The notes under the pieces were generated by a model, which saw only the letters and a list, made by a program, of their open reading frames with translations, was not told where the DNA came from and searched no databases. A stretch of DNA of 64,000 nucleotides from Mercurialis annua (taxonomy: Eukaryota; Streptophyta; Magnoliopsida; Malpighiales; Euphorbiaceae): the NCBI RefSeq assembly GCF_937616625.2, contig NC_065570.1:47917665-47981664 (forward strand), given 5' to 3'. How positions within the stretch are numbered: the stretch's first letter is position 1; every line of letters begins with the position of its first letter. A program made the translations under genes and the position numbers. Below are positions 11,482 through 21,881 of this stretch, piece after piece.

Positions 11482-12772
11482 ATGCCTAGGGTGAGAATTG
11501 CTGAGTTTGATGAGGAAGAAAATAGGGGTAGACATAATGAGGTAGGGCAGTCCAGTCGTGGTTCTGGTGCAGGACAACCGCAAAATCAGACAGAGGAGCG
11601 AGTTGACATTCGGGCTCAATACCAAGCTAAAATTGCCATTTACAGTGAGGAAGAGGGCAAATTGTATAAGAGTCTGATTGAAAGGAAAGTTGTTTTTCCG
11701 AGGGCGCTAGATTGGGATTCTTTGACAACTCTAGAGATCGATAAAGAGGTGGAGGTGCATCTGAAAAGGTTGCGTTTGCACAGAATTGAGGATGTCTGTC
11801 ATGACACAGTAGTAGGTTTATGTTATGAGTTTTTCATGACTGTTCATCAGCCGGTTAGGGCAGTCTTGTCTCTCTCTTTCAGATTCAATGGGCAGGACTA
11901 CTCAGTTACTCCTGAAGATATCGGGCGATACTTCAAGTTGGGACACGGCGGGATGAGAGATCTACCTCCCACTTTCGATAAGCACGCCATTTGGAAGGAT
12001 CTCTCAGGAGAGGATCGGTTTGACACGAGGACTGCAAAGACCAAGTCTATTCAGGATCCATCTATTTACATAGTCTACAAGTGGTATGTTGAGACTATTT
12101 GTGGGCGCGCAGAGTCCAATAAGGTGTCGCTGACAGATTTGATGGTTCTGAACTCTATTCTACACACTGAGACAAACAGGATTGACATGGCTTACAGGAT
12201 TTATGTGATGTTTCGTGATTTGTCTAGTCAGACGGGTAAAGCACGTGTAGTTGGCATGGGTCACTTGGTTCGTGATAGCTATCTGTGTTGGGGCATATAC
12301 ACACGAGGAGTTACTAGAGAGACCTGACAAGTTTGAGTGTGTCTGGTTGGATATGGATCACCTTCAGGCTACCAATTTTCTGGGCAAGAACGGGCACATT
12401 CAGGTACCTATTGAGAGGGGAGGACAGTATAGGAGGCGACTGGGATTAGCACACAGGGCACCGTTTGTTCCTGAGGGTTTTGAGGCGCACAGAGCAGCTT
12501 GTGACGCGACTGCAGAGGCTGAGGATGCTGGGACTCAGGCTACTGGGGTACCTCCTGCAGAGGCGGTACCGGTACAGCCACAGGATGACGCTGCATGGAG
12601 GCAGTGAATGGAGGCGCGTCAGCTTCAGATAGATGCTCGGATTAGGAGGATGGAGAGAGAGCAGCGCGCACACCAGCGTATGCAGAGAGTGCATATGAGG
12701 CGATCAGATCCAGAGGGCGATTACCCATCGCCAGTTTACTCGCCTTCACCACCACCACCGGAGGACTTTTAG
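11482..12772 (+). pseudogene. Athila third ORF (Athila ORF-1/env-position type), near-intact but shifted
   Basis: The frame starts at ATG 11482 (MPRVRIAEFDEEENRG). An acidic, hydrophilic start is followed by a globular region (about residues 45-275) with segments such as VVFPRALDWDSL and YSVTPEDIGRYFKLG. This resembles the extra protein encoded after pol in Athila-group elements, whose function is unknown. The original frame ends at 12327, but related coding continues in another frame (overlap 12251-12327) to a TGA at about 12605. A Gln/Arg-rich, coiled-coil-like tail (RIRRMEREQRAHQRMQR) then runs to the stop at 12770-12772. One frameshift near 12290 and one nonsense codon therefore separate it from a complete protein of about 430 residues. 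I see no clear signal peptide or membrane span, so an envelope role is not supported by the sequence. Confidence 0.65.
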
Positions 12773-12829
12773 AGTTTTTTCTCTTTATCCCTTTCACTTT
12801 ATTTTCCGTTTTTATAGTTTGTTTGATTT

Positions 12830-12878
12830 TGATGCATTGGGGGCAATGCATATTATAGTGTGAGGGAGGGGAAGAAAA
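12830..12878 (+). promoter_or_regulatory. G-loop hairpin and internal purine tract after third ORF
   Basis: ATGCATTG and CAATGCAT form 8 bp arms around a GGGG loop (12832-12851). This is followed within 20 bp by GTGTGAGGGAGGGGAAGAAA (12860-12879). The second part resembles the tract before the 3' LTR (GTGTGAGGATG) and could act as a second, internal start for plus-strand DNA synthesis. Function is inferred. Confidence 0.45.
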
Positions 12879-12879
12879 C

Positions 12880-13999
12880 TCTGTTTTCGTTTATTTTGCT
12901 TTTCTTTTGGGTGTGTTTTTATTTTATGTTTTCTGTAGGATGTTGCTTTTACTTTTGTTGATGAACCTGTGGGGTGTATTTATATGGTCCTATGTGTTGA
13001 TGTTCGTTTTTATGTTTACAGTGCTTTATTATTCAGTTTGTGTTAATGCCATGATCAGATGCCGAGTCAGAATTATAAAAACTTTGGTGTTTTCGTCTCC
13101 CCTACTTAATGAGTTGGTTAATTTTGGTTTTTAAGTTTGAACAACTTGTTGAGAATGACAATTAAATAACGTGCCTTTTAGCCAACATAAATTAATAGGA
13201 CTGAGGTAAAAATCTGTACTTTGCAAACGCTTGTTTATGTTGACAGTTGTGAATTAGGGCATTAAAGCTTGACAAGAACATTGTTGAACATTTTATTTTC
13301 TGAGCATTTAAACAGGATGTATAGCAAATCACGGAACATTAACCCAATTTTGAGATGTTTTGAGCTTTATTGAGCATATATTTTTATGTCTCATTTTATT
13401 GTGGTGTGAGTCAATATTTGTTAGTTCTCTAGAATTTGCCAGTTGTCCGCAGTAAAATTACAAAAAAATTGATCAAATAACTTGAAAATGATGATGGCAC
13501 CTAGGATTACCCATTTCTTTAGACCACTCTAAATGGCCTACCCAATTTCCCCTAGATGACCCAAGTTGAGCCTTAGCCTTAATTTTTGTTGTTACACCTA
13601 ATTGTACACATTTACCTTTTCTGATTTACCTCTTTATACCCATTGACTTGACAAATTGAATAAGTGTTAAAGGAACTAGTGTGAAGATGGTAAACATCCT
13701 AAGCTTGTGCTTGTAGTTGATTATCTCTTGTACTAAATATGCAGTATGCCTCGAAAAAGTTCAAGAAAAGAAAGCGTTGAAAAAAAAAATCGAGCTTAAA
13801 AGAAAGAAAAGAAAAAGAAAAATAAGTGTGAACTCAAGGCAGGCAGAAGTAAAGAAAAAGAGATTAAAAGTTGTGTGAGCTTAAAAATTTAAATGTGTGT
13901 TCCTTATAATATTTGTTTAGTTGATCAAGTCATATTACCCATTTTTTTTGTTTACATGTACCATACCTTAACCCAAACCCCATTGTAACCCATTGAAAA
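12880..13999 (+). other. Athila 3' non-coding region, part 1
   Basis: AT-rich DNA without convincing frames. It includes a purine-rich stretch of A/G words at about 13774-13865 (AAAGAAAAGAAAAAGAAAAA), a composition commonly seen in the 3' region of Athila-type elements. It ends at the target duplication of the inner copia. Confidence 0.7.
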
Positions 14000-14004
14000 G
14001 TCCA
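14000..14004. repeat. Target site duplication of the inner copia (left)
   Basis: GTCCA at 14000-14004 recurs at 19868-19872, just outside the TGTTGAGACA and TTTTCAACA ends of the inner element. Confidence 0.95.
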
Positions 14005-14714
14005 TGTTGAGACAATTGCTGTAAAACTGAATATGATGAGGCTGAGTCGCGGACTAGGTCGCTCTCTTTTAGACGTTTCGCGGCACAGCTCGGTGGTGCA
14101 AAGCTGACTATCAACCGTGGCGTCCCTAGGATAAAACAGCCGGAAATACTGATCACACTGCACTGTGAAATCAGCTCTAAAACACTTTCTTTGTATTGCT
14201 CTGTGTTTCTGTGTGTTCTCAAATGAAAAGTGAAGCCAGTATATATAGGCTAAGAAAATATAGCTGCTGTGTAAATAATTAATACAGAAAATGATTTCTG
14301 ATTAATGAAGGAAAACAGCAACAGTCAAAAAACGTGGAGAGGTAATCAGAGAGTCATAACAGTTACAAAAGAATTGAATAAAAATTATTAATACTTTTGT
14401 ATGCAAAAAATAAAGTGCTAGCCGAACCGAACCACCCACCCAACCCAGACCAGACCAGGCCAGGCCGGCCGACCGACCGGACGGCGCGCGCGCGTGTGTG
14501 GTAAATCGGGTAGGATGTAACTCCTAGCCCGTTCACAAAATTGGGTACCCCTTGGGGCCCAAACCCATATGAGAAAAACCAAGTTTATAAACCCAATGTA
14601 TTGAGTTCTCCTAAGCAATGTGGGAAACCCACAAAACTCTCTATCTTCTCATTTCAAGTTACAAGGCATTTTTTCTTTTCTTTTTTAATTTTTAAATTCA
14701 ATATCTTTTCAACA
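14005..14714 (-). repeat. 3' LTR of inner copia
   Basis: On the plus strand it runs TGTTGAGACA to TTTTCAACA. It contains a GC-rich block (GGCCGGCCGACCGACCGG near 14462) and, in element sense, a TATA-like run near 14237 (complement of AGTATATATAGGC). Short open frames here are spurious. Confidence 0.93.
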
Positions 14715-14728
14715 ATCCCCCACTTTGA
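14715..14728 (-). other. Polypurine tract of inner copia
   Basis: ATCCCCCACTTTGA on the plus strand is TCAAAGTGGGGGAT in element sense, directly before the 3' LTR, as expected for plus-strand priming. Confidence 0.85.
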
Positions 14729-15224
14729 ATTTTAAAATAGTTTCTCGAGCAATTTCTGTTAAGATTGTGCATAAACAAAGGTATCTTTCGATTTGAACCT
14801 TTGCGTAGTGAGTAAGATTCTGATTCAACAAGAGTGACTCGTAGTCTTGAACTCTATCTCGGACATCAAACCACGCACGTTCTTTTCATAAGCGTTTTTC
14901 TAAAGCCCGTGCATTTATGGCCCTGCACGTCTATCCCAGTTTAGTGAACTCTCTAGAAATTTTGCCTCAAATTTCATAGGAAGCGGCCCCACTTCCACAT
15001 TCACAAAGGTGAAGCTATCAAGAGTACTCCTATAGCTAGGTACTCCACTCCATATGGAGTATAGACTTCATTAAGAGATTCTATTAACTCATCCTCTTCT
15101 CGCTTTAGGAATCATGCATTAATTTTGCATGTTCTGGCTCATATCATTCATAACTTGTTATTACCCATTGAACCTATTTCTTGGGATCTCCAGTCAGTTA
15201 GGTCGGGTTACCATTATGGATGAT
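14729..15224 (-). other. 3' untranslated region of inner copia
   Basis: About 495 bp separate the gag-pol stop codon from the polypurine tract. No conserved frame is visible. Confidence 0.7.
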
Positions 15225-18200
15225 TCATTCAATAAGCAATAGTCCCATTCCTTTTGAAGTTTTATGGACTTTCTCTCTAGCTAATCCTTTCGTCAAAGGA
15301 TCTGCTAAGTTATCATCAGTGCGTACATGATCCACTCTAACAGCCCCTGTTGAGATAAATTCTCTAACAGTGCTGTGCTTACGACGTATCTGTCGTTTCT
15401 TACCATTATAATAACGGTTCTCAATTTTTGCAATAGCCGCGGTACTATCGCAATGGATCAACACAGCTGGTATCGGTCTTTCCCATAAAGGAATCTCAGC
15501 TAGCAGGCTTTTTAGCCATCCTGCTTCTTCACTAGCAGCAGCTAGTGCTATCATTTCTGACTCCATCGTAGATTGAGCCAGAATCGTCTGTTTCTTTGAT
15601 TTCCAAGAAACAGCTCCACCAGCTATACTGAAAATATAGCCGCTCGTGGCTTTGGAATCATCTGACAATGTATTCCAATCTGCATCACTATACCCTTCAA
15701 GTACAGCAGGATGCTTCAGATAATGTAATCCAAGATTCATTGTTCTTTTAAGGTATCTCATAACCCTTTCAATAGCATGCCAATGCTCAATACTAGGTCT
15801 ACTAGTAAACCTGCACAGTAATCCAACGACATATGCAATGTCGGGTCTAGTACAATCAGTGGCATACCGAAGGCTGCCAATGATGCTCGCATATTCAGAC
15901 TGTCGTACACTATCACCAGTGTTCTTAAAAAGTTTTACACTTGGATCATAAGGTGTACATGCAGGTTTACAGTCGAAGTAGTTATATTTCTTTAGAATCT
16001 TCTCAACATAGTGAGATTGATCTAAAGAAATTCCTTTTTCAGATCTAGTTATCTTTATGCCAAGAATGACATTCGCTTCACCTAGATCTTTCATATCAAA
16101 GTTGGCACTCAACATTGATTTCACAGCATTCACAACATGAATATTTGATCCAAAAATCAGCAAGTCATCTACATAAAGACATATGAAAGTGCAAAGTTCC
16201 TTTTCAGATTTGTAGTAAATACATTTGTCACTTTCATTCACTTTAAAGCCATTTGAGATGACAAGATTATCAAATTTCTCATGCCATTGCTTAGGTGCTT
16301 GTTTTAGACCATACAAAGATTTGTCTAACTTGCACACCTTCTGTTCCTGACCATGTATTACAAAACCTTCAGGTTGATCCATGTAAATTTTTTCCTCCAG
16401 TTCACCATTTAAAAAAGCAGTTTTAACATCCATTTGGTGTACGACCAAATCATATAGCGCAGCGATCGAAATCAACACTCTAATGGATGTTATTCTAGTA
16501 ACAGGTGAATAGGTATCAAAGAAATCAACGTTTTCACGTTGTCTGTAACCCTTGGCTACAAGTCGAGCTTTATATTTGTCTACAGTACCATCAGGTTTCA
16601 ATTTCTTTTTTAAGATCCATTTACAACCTATGGTTTTGCAACCGGGAGGCAGATCAGTCAAATGCCATGTATGATTGGACTCTAATGAATCCATCTCATC
16701 ATTTATGGCTTCTTGCCACAAATCAGAATCTAATGAAGTTAAAGCTTCCTGGAGGTTCGTAGGATCCTCCTCTAAAGAATAGACATGGAAATCAGTTCCA
16801 AAGTCTTTCGAAATTCTAGCTCTTTTACTTCTTCTGATCTCTGGTTCTTTATCATTAGTAATCTCATTATTCCTGACCACAGGAACATTACTAGATGATT
16901 CGCCCCCACTATTTCCTAATTTAAAAGGAAATTTCTGTTCATAAAAATCAGCATCTACTGATTCAATAATAACTCGTGCAGTCAAGTCATAAAATCTATA
17001 AGCCTTGCTATTGACTGCATACCCAATGAAAACACATTCATAGGCTCTGCTTGCTAATTTTATTCGTTTCGGATCAGGAATCCGAACATAGGCTAAACAG
17101 CCCCAAGTTCTCAAATAAGACAAATTTGGTTGTCTTTTCTTTAGTATTTCATAAGGTGAAATCTTCCTGTTTGATTTCGGGACTCTGTTGAGTACATAAC
17201 AAACAGTCAACAGAATTTCACCCCACCAATAAGAAGCAGCTCCAGAATTCAATAAAATAGACACTATTGCTTCTGTAAGTGTTCTATTTTTTCTTTCGGC
17301 TTTACCGTTCATTTCAGGAGAATAAGGTCCTGTTCTTTCATGCACAATACCATGTGAGTTATAGAATTCTATAAACAAGCTAGATTCATATTCAGTACCT
17401 CTATCACTGCGAAATCTCTTGATTTTCTTATTGAATTGATTTTCAATTTCTGTTACAAATAACTTGAACATGTCAAGTGCATCACTTTTATTTTTCATCA
17501 AATACACATGTGTAAAATCAGAACAATCATCAATAAAAGTGATAAAATATCTTTTACCATTTCTGGTCAAGGTACCGTCAAGTTCACATATATCAGAATG
17601 TATTAAATCTAAAGGTTCAGATTCTCTAATTACTGATTTATGTGAGTTTTTAGTTATCTTAGCTTGACTACAGAATTCACATTTTTCAAACTCAGTTTGG
17701 TTCATTTTAGGAATTAATCCTAGGGTGCTCATGTTGTTAATTATTCTTTTATTTACATGACAGAGTCTTGCATGCCAAGTATTAAAATCACAAACCATGT
17801 AAACAGAAGCAACATCTTTATTGATAATTTCAACATTCAACTTAAACATACCCTCACAAGCATAACCCTTTCCCACAAAAATACCAATTCTAGTAATGGT
17901 GTACATATCTCCACCAATAGTCTGAAAGAATCCAGCCTTGTTGAGAAGATAGCCAGACACCAAGTTCTTCCTCATCATAGGAGTGTGCATCACATCCTTC
18001 AAGATTAGTGTTTTTCCTGAAGTAAATTTCAGTTCAACACTTCCAATTCCAGCGACAGTAGTGGTGTGAGTATCACCCAGTAATACTTTCTTATCGTCCA
18101 CGGCAGTGTATGTTTTGAACATAGCACGATCGTGGCAAACATGGCGATTAGCGCCCGTGTCTACCCACCAACCACTTGATCCACCAACAAGGTTGATCTC

Positions 18201-19145
18201 AGCCATCATTTCTGTTATCATAGCCGTAAAAGGCTCTTCAGTCAAGTTAGCCTGTGGAGCAGTACTTGGCTTGTTCCGACACTTGCGTGCCATATGACCC
18301 GGTTTTCCACAGTTAAAGCATAGAAATGGTGGCAGGTCATTCTTAACAGGTGGTGCCTGTTTCACAATATGGTTCCTTGAAGGATTACCATTCTGGTTCG
18401 CTTTGTTGCGATTCACATTTTGATTTTGGTTCGAGTTGCGATTCTGATTCTTAAAATTCTTGCCATTAGGCTTCAGACTCATCGAACTAAACTTCCTTGT
18501 GTTGTTAGAAACAACCAGCACTTCATCTTTTAGATCTTGTTTTCTCGCCTCTTCCTCAATCCGAAGACGAGTGATCAAGCTTTCCAGCGAGAACTCTTTT
18601 GTTTTGTGCCTGAGAGAATTCTTAAAGTCCCTCCACGAAGGAGGTAATTTGTCAATTAATATAGCAACTTGAAATTGTTCATCAAGAACCATACCTTCGG
18701 AGATGATCTCATGAGCTATTTTCTGCAATTCATGGGATTGCGCCTCGACAGATTTTTCATCAGTCATTTGATATTTGAGGTAGCGGCTGACTGCATATTT
18801 TTTAGTCCCCGCCTCCTCGGTATCATATTTCTTTTGCAGCGCCTCCCAAGTTTCCTTTGCAGTCTTTCCATCATTGTAGTAATCATAGAGATCATCACTT
18901 AGTGCATTGAGAATAAAATTCTTGCACAAGTAATCATTAGTCATCCACTGTTGAAGTTCACCGTTCTGTTTTTCCTTTTCTTCTTCCTCGGCAGTTTCAT
19001 CAACGACAGGTATTGCCATTGTCAAAACAGAAACCACCTTCTTGATGTTCTGTTTCCACCTTTTGAAATGCAAGCCTTCAAACCGGAATGGTTTGTTGGC
19101 ATCAACAGTAGAAGAACCGTAGGCAGCAACCACATCGGTATTCAT
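15225..19145 (-). CDS. Copia gag-pol polyprotein, intact (1306 aa)
   Basis: A single frame encodes all proteins for copia replication. Order by approximate residue: gag capsid (20-230, with the UBN2-like segment [13 protein letters not shown]), CCHC zinc knuckle [14 protein letters not shown] (275-288), aspartic protease [12 protein letters not shown] (about 328), and a pre-integrase zinc region with HARLCHVNK and CEFCSQAK (455-505). The integrase catalytic residues are in LIHSDICE (about 515), RSDRGTEY (about 581) and KAERKNR (about 615). Reverse transcriptase has YVDDLL (about 991), and RNase H has YSDADWN (about 1155) and [10 protein letters not shown]. All expected catalytic residues are present. 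The chosen Met ([10 protein letters not shown]) lies only about 32 bp from the 5' LTR. It ends 3' in [19 protein letters not shown]. Function in replication is established for the family; activity here is inferred from integrity. Confidence 0.95.
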   Translation of the reverse strand: MNTDVVAAYGSSTVDANKPFRFEGLHFKRWKQNIKKVVSVLTMAIPVVDETAEEEEKEKQNGELQQWMTNDYLCKNFILNALSDDLYDYYNDGKTAKETWEALQKKYDTEEAGTKKYAVSRYLKYQMTDEKSVEAQSHELQKIAHEIISEGMVLDEQFQVAILIDKLPPSWRDFKNSLRHKTKEFSLESLITRLRIEEEARKQDLKDEVLVVSNNTRKFSSMSLKPNGKNFKNQNRNSNQNQNVNRNKANQNGNPSRNHIVKQAPPVKNDLPPFLCFNCGKPGHMARKCRNKPSTAPQANLTEEPFTAMITEMMAEINLVGGSSGWWVDTGANRHVCHDRAMFKTYTAVDDKKVLLGDTHTTTVAGIGSVELKFTSGKTLILKDVMHTPMMRKNLVSGYLLNKAGFFQTIGGDMYTITRIGIFVGKGYACEGMFKLNVEIINKDVASVYMVCDFNTWHARLCHVNKRIINNMSTLGLIPKMNQTEFEKCEFCSQAKITKNSHKSVIRESEPLDLIHSDICELDGTLTRNGKRYFITFIDDCSDFTHVYLMKNKSDALDMFKLFVTEIENQFNKKIKRFRSDRGTEYESSLFIEFYNSHGIVHERTGPYSPEMNGKAERKNRTLTEAIVSILLNSGAASYWWGEILLTVCYVLNRVPKSNRKISPYEILKKRQPNLSYLRTWGCLAYVRIPDPKRIKLASRAYECVFIGYAVNSKAYRFYDLTARVIIESVDADFYEQKFPFKLGNSGGESSSNVPVVRNNEITNDKEPEIRRSKRARISKDFGTDFHVYSLEEDPTNLQEALTSLDSDLWQEAINDEMDSLESNHTWHLTDLPPGCKTIGCKWILKKKLKPDGTVDKYKARLVAKGYRQRENVDFFDTYSPVTRITSIRVLISIAALYDLVVHQMDVKTAFLNGELEEKIYMDQPEGFVIHGQEQKVCKLDKSLYGLKQAPKQWHEKFDNLVISNGFKVNESDKCIYYKSEKELCTFICLYVDDLLIFGSNIHVVNAVKSMLSANFDMKDLGEANVILGIKITRSEKGISLDQSHYVEKILKKYNYFDCKPACTPYDPSVKLFKNTGDSVRQSEYASIIGSLRYATDCTRPDIAYVVGLLCRFTSRPSIEHWHAIERVMRYLKRTMNLGLHYLKHPAVLEGYSDADWNTLSDDSKATSGYIFSIAGGAVSWKSKKQTILAQSTMESEMIALAAASEEAGWLKSLLAEIPLWERPIPAVLIHCDSTAAIAKIENRYYNGKKRQIRRKHSTVREFISTGAVRVDHVRTDDNLADPLTKGLAREKVHKTSKGMGLLLIE

Positions 19146-19177
19146 GGCAGCAATTGTAAAGGGACTCGTCTAAAATT
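19146..19177 (-). other. Very short leader of inner copia without a standard primer site
   Basis: Between the 5' LTR and the gag-pol ATG there are only 32 bases (element sense AATTTTAGACGAGTCCCTTT and then 12 more). The usual TGGTATCAGAGC primer site is absent. Either an internal-tRNA primer is used or the site is diverged. Confidence 0.6.
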
Positions 19178-19867
19178 TTTTGAGACAATTGCTGTAAAAC
19201 TGAATATGATGAGGCTGAGTCGCGGACTAGGTCGCTCTCTTTTAGACGTTTCGCGGCACAGCTCGGTGGTGCAAAGCTGACTATCAACCGCGGCGTCCCT
19301 AGGATAAAACAGCCGGAAATACTGATCACACTGCACTGTGAAATCAGCTCTAAAACACTTTCTTTGTATTGCTCTGTGTTTCTGTGTGTTCTCAAATGAA
19401 AAGTGAAGCCAGTATATATAGGCTAAGAAAATATAGCTGCTGTGTAAATAATTAATACAGAAAATGATTTCTGATTAATGAAGGAAAACAGCAACAGTCA
19501 GTCATAACAGTTACAAAAGAATTGAATAAAAATTATTAATACTTTTGTATGCAAAAAATAAAGTGCTAGCCGAACCGAACCACCCACCCAACCCAGACCA
19601 GACCAGGCCAGGCCGGCCGACCGACCGGACGGACGGCGCGCGCGCGTGTGTGGTAAATCGGGTAGGATGTAACTCCTAGCCCGTTCACAAAATTGGGTAT
19701 CCCTTGGGGCCCAAACCCATATGAGAAAAACCAAGTTTATAAACCCAATGTATTGAGTTCTCCTAAGCAATGTGGGAAAACCACAAAACTCTCTATCTTC
19801 TTATTTCAAGTTACAAGGCACTTTTTTTTTTTTTTTTTTAATTTTTAAATTCAATATCTTTTCAACA
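19178..19867 (-). repeat. 5' LTR of inner copia
   Basis: It is homologous to 14005-14714. Its inner tip reads TTTTGAGACA rather than TGTTGAGACA, one substitution in the terminal dinucleotide. It lacks 25 bp near 19499 relative to the other LTR. Confidence 0.93.
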
Positions 19868-19872
19868 GTCCA

Positions 19873-20382
19873 TGTTGATTCTGGTTATTTGATTTGATTA
19901 TTAGTGGAATTATGGACTATTGGCAAACCTATGGTAGAATTGCATGTATTGACAGGAGAGCTTCAGCTTTATTACCCTTAAACACTTGTGTGTGCGAGAG
20001 TACCTTGTGAGATTCATGTTTCGTGATTTTTTTTATTTTGTTTGCTATATATTTTGTTTTTTCCACTCAGAACCTGATTTTCACTATTGTTCTGAGATTG
20101 TTTTAACTACCCTAATGATCGGAGCGATTCAGAAATTATGCAGGAGCGAGTACAGTTGAGTAGTCTCGGTGCTATTGGTTTATGTGTGAGCATTTGGCAC
20201 TGTTATTTGATGTTATTCTCTCTATGTTTTTTTGCTTAAACGCCTGTATTTTGACTGATTCATCAGCTAAGGGAGTATTAAAATTCTTTAGTTTTTGTTA
20301 TTCTGGCAAGGTTGTCTGTGTTGTGGTATGGCATTATTCTGTGTTTTCTTGAGGACAAGCAAAAGGTAAGTGTGAGGATGTT
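19873..20382 (+). other. Athila 3' non-coding region, part 2, with polypurine tract
   Basis: It continues the Athila 3' region after the copia insertion. It ends with GAGGACAAGCAAAAGGTAAG and GTGTGAGGATG immediately before the 3' LTR, a purine tract of the form typical for Athila-group elements. Confidence 0.8.
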
Positions 20383-21876
20383 TGATAGGAGTAGAAATAC
20401 TCCTCTTTTTAGGTGTGTTTTTGACTCGATAATTGCATATTTTGATTAGTCTTATTGGTGTTTTATTGTCTTATTATTATTTCGAGCGTTTCAGGTGAAA
20501 TATGCAATTATGGCGAGAATCAGGGTGTTTTTGGTGAAATTCAGAAGTCAAAAATTAAAGAGGATACGAGAGCAAAGTTGAAGGGCCAAGAATGAAGTTT
20601 TCCAAGGCAGAATTAATGAGTATGCAAACGCATAAGGAGTGTGCGACGAGCTCATTTTGAGTCACAGAAGTTGATGGATAGAAAAGAAGAAAAGGAATTG
20701 GCCAAGGCAAGGGGTGTGCGTTCGCACACCCCATGAGAGAAAGGGAGTGTGCGTTCGCACACTCCCAAGAAAAAGAAGAGTGTGCGTTCGCACACTCCCT
20801 TATGTGCGAACGCACATTACGCGCAGGATTGGTTCTAATCGGACAAAAATGCCCCTGTTTGTCAACAATTTCTAAACAAGTTTCGAGGGTATTTCTGGGA
20901 TTTCATCACCGCTCAACCTAACTACATCAGCAATATTGGGAGCTGTATAAATAGGAGACTTAGTCATTGTAATAGGGTTCGCGTAATTTTTGGTATTAGA
21001 CAACAAACCCTAGTTCTTAGTTTTCTATTCGTTTTCGCAATTGGATTCATCGTTGATTATTATTTTCTACTGCAATTATTATTAGTTTACTTCGAACAAG
21101 GTACGATTGACATCAAATTTATATTTAGTATTTTATTTAATCATAGAATGAATTCTTCACTTATTGTTTTTAGTTATTTCATTATTATGTCTAGCTAAAC
21201 CCTTCATTGGGGATTATTAATTGCAATTATGTCTGTCTAATTGAATTGGATTTATGGGTTTTTGTTCTTGATGGATTTTAATTATTGTGCTTAACGCTTA
21301 GCCTAAATTGATCACTTAGTCTATGCCATTTGTTTTAATTTTAGCTCGAGAGAGTAAAATTGGAATAGAACAGTATAATTAAGAACGCAGGAGTTAATTG
21401 TGCGAGAGTGAATTGACGAGTGCGGGTTCTTTGAATTTTCTTAACAACTATTAAATTGATTTATACATAGGTTAATCATTGTGCGAGAGTGAATAATTAA
21501 CCTAGTATTAGTGAGTTTAATACTTTTGCCTGTAATTGCTCGAGAGAGAATTTTAGGTGCCTTAGATTAGTTCGAACCTCATCAGAACAATACAATCCAT
21601 AACCTGAATCAAGTAAACAGCATAACGAAGATTAATAATCCCTGCTTTTCCCATTATTGTTAAAACACCATTTGAATTACAGCTTTAGTTTACTTTAAAT
21701 CTACATTTATCAATATTTGTCTTTTAATTTAGAAAACCAACAAAAATTTTCTTTTCGGCTATTCAAATCAAGTTTCTTAACTAGTTGTCTTTAGAGCTTT
21801 CTCTGTGGGTACGATATCCGGACTTCATAGTCTGTATTACAAGTTGGCTACGTACGCTTGCGTATCTTTACCAACA
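20383..21876 (+). repeat. 3' LTR of Athila element
   Basis: It matches 3464-4884 closely (TGATAGGAGTAG to TTTACCAACA) and includes the same four palindromes (about 20712-20816) and TATA box. It retains about 80 bp near 21410-21490 missing from the 5' LTR, and lacks about 9 bp near 20643 present there. Confidence 0.93.
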
Positions 21877-21881
21877 ATGGA

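Larger units (their letters stand above)
14005..19867 (-). mobile_element. Inner Ty1/copia retrotransposon, intact coding region
   Basis: It has LTRs of 710 bp (left, 3' LTR) and 690 bp (right, 5' LTR), a perfect GTCCA target duplication, a polypurine tract and one uninterrupted gag-pol frame, all on the minus strand. The LTRs differ by a 25 bp deletion between AGTCA repeats, a 4 bp insertion and roughly ten single-base changes, many in a homopolymer run. It is therefore young and possibly autonomous. It lies in the Athila 3' region. Confidence 0.95.
3464..21876 (+). mobile_element. Athila-type Ty3/gypsy retrotransposon, broken coding, with nested copia
   Basis: The element is bounded by LTRs of 1421 and 1494 bp and a perfect ATGGA duplication. 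It has an Asp-tRNA-type primer site, gag and pol in gypsy order, a third ORF after pol and a long non-coding 3' region, which is the layout of the Athila lineage. Without the inner copia and one copy of its duplication it is about 12.5 kb. Gag and pol carry several stops and single-base shifts, so it is probably not autonomous, although its high LTR similarity points to a fairly recent insertion. Confidence 0.93.

Noticed and set aside
11482..12772. Envelope protein of an Athila retrovirus-like element
   Set aside because: The position fits, but I see no signal peptide, transmembrane span or fusion-like segment, so I kept it as an extra ORF of unknown function.
19102..19395. Small ORF (MRTHRNTEQYKES) also found at 13968-14222
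   Set aside because: It lies in both LTRs of the inner copia; the copies share it only because the LTRs are the same, and it has no known domain.
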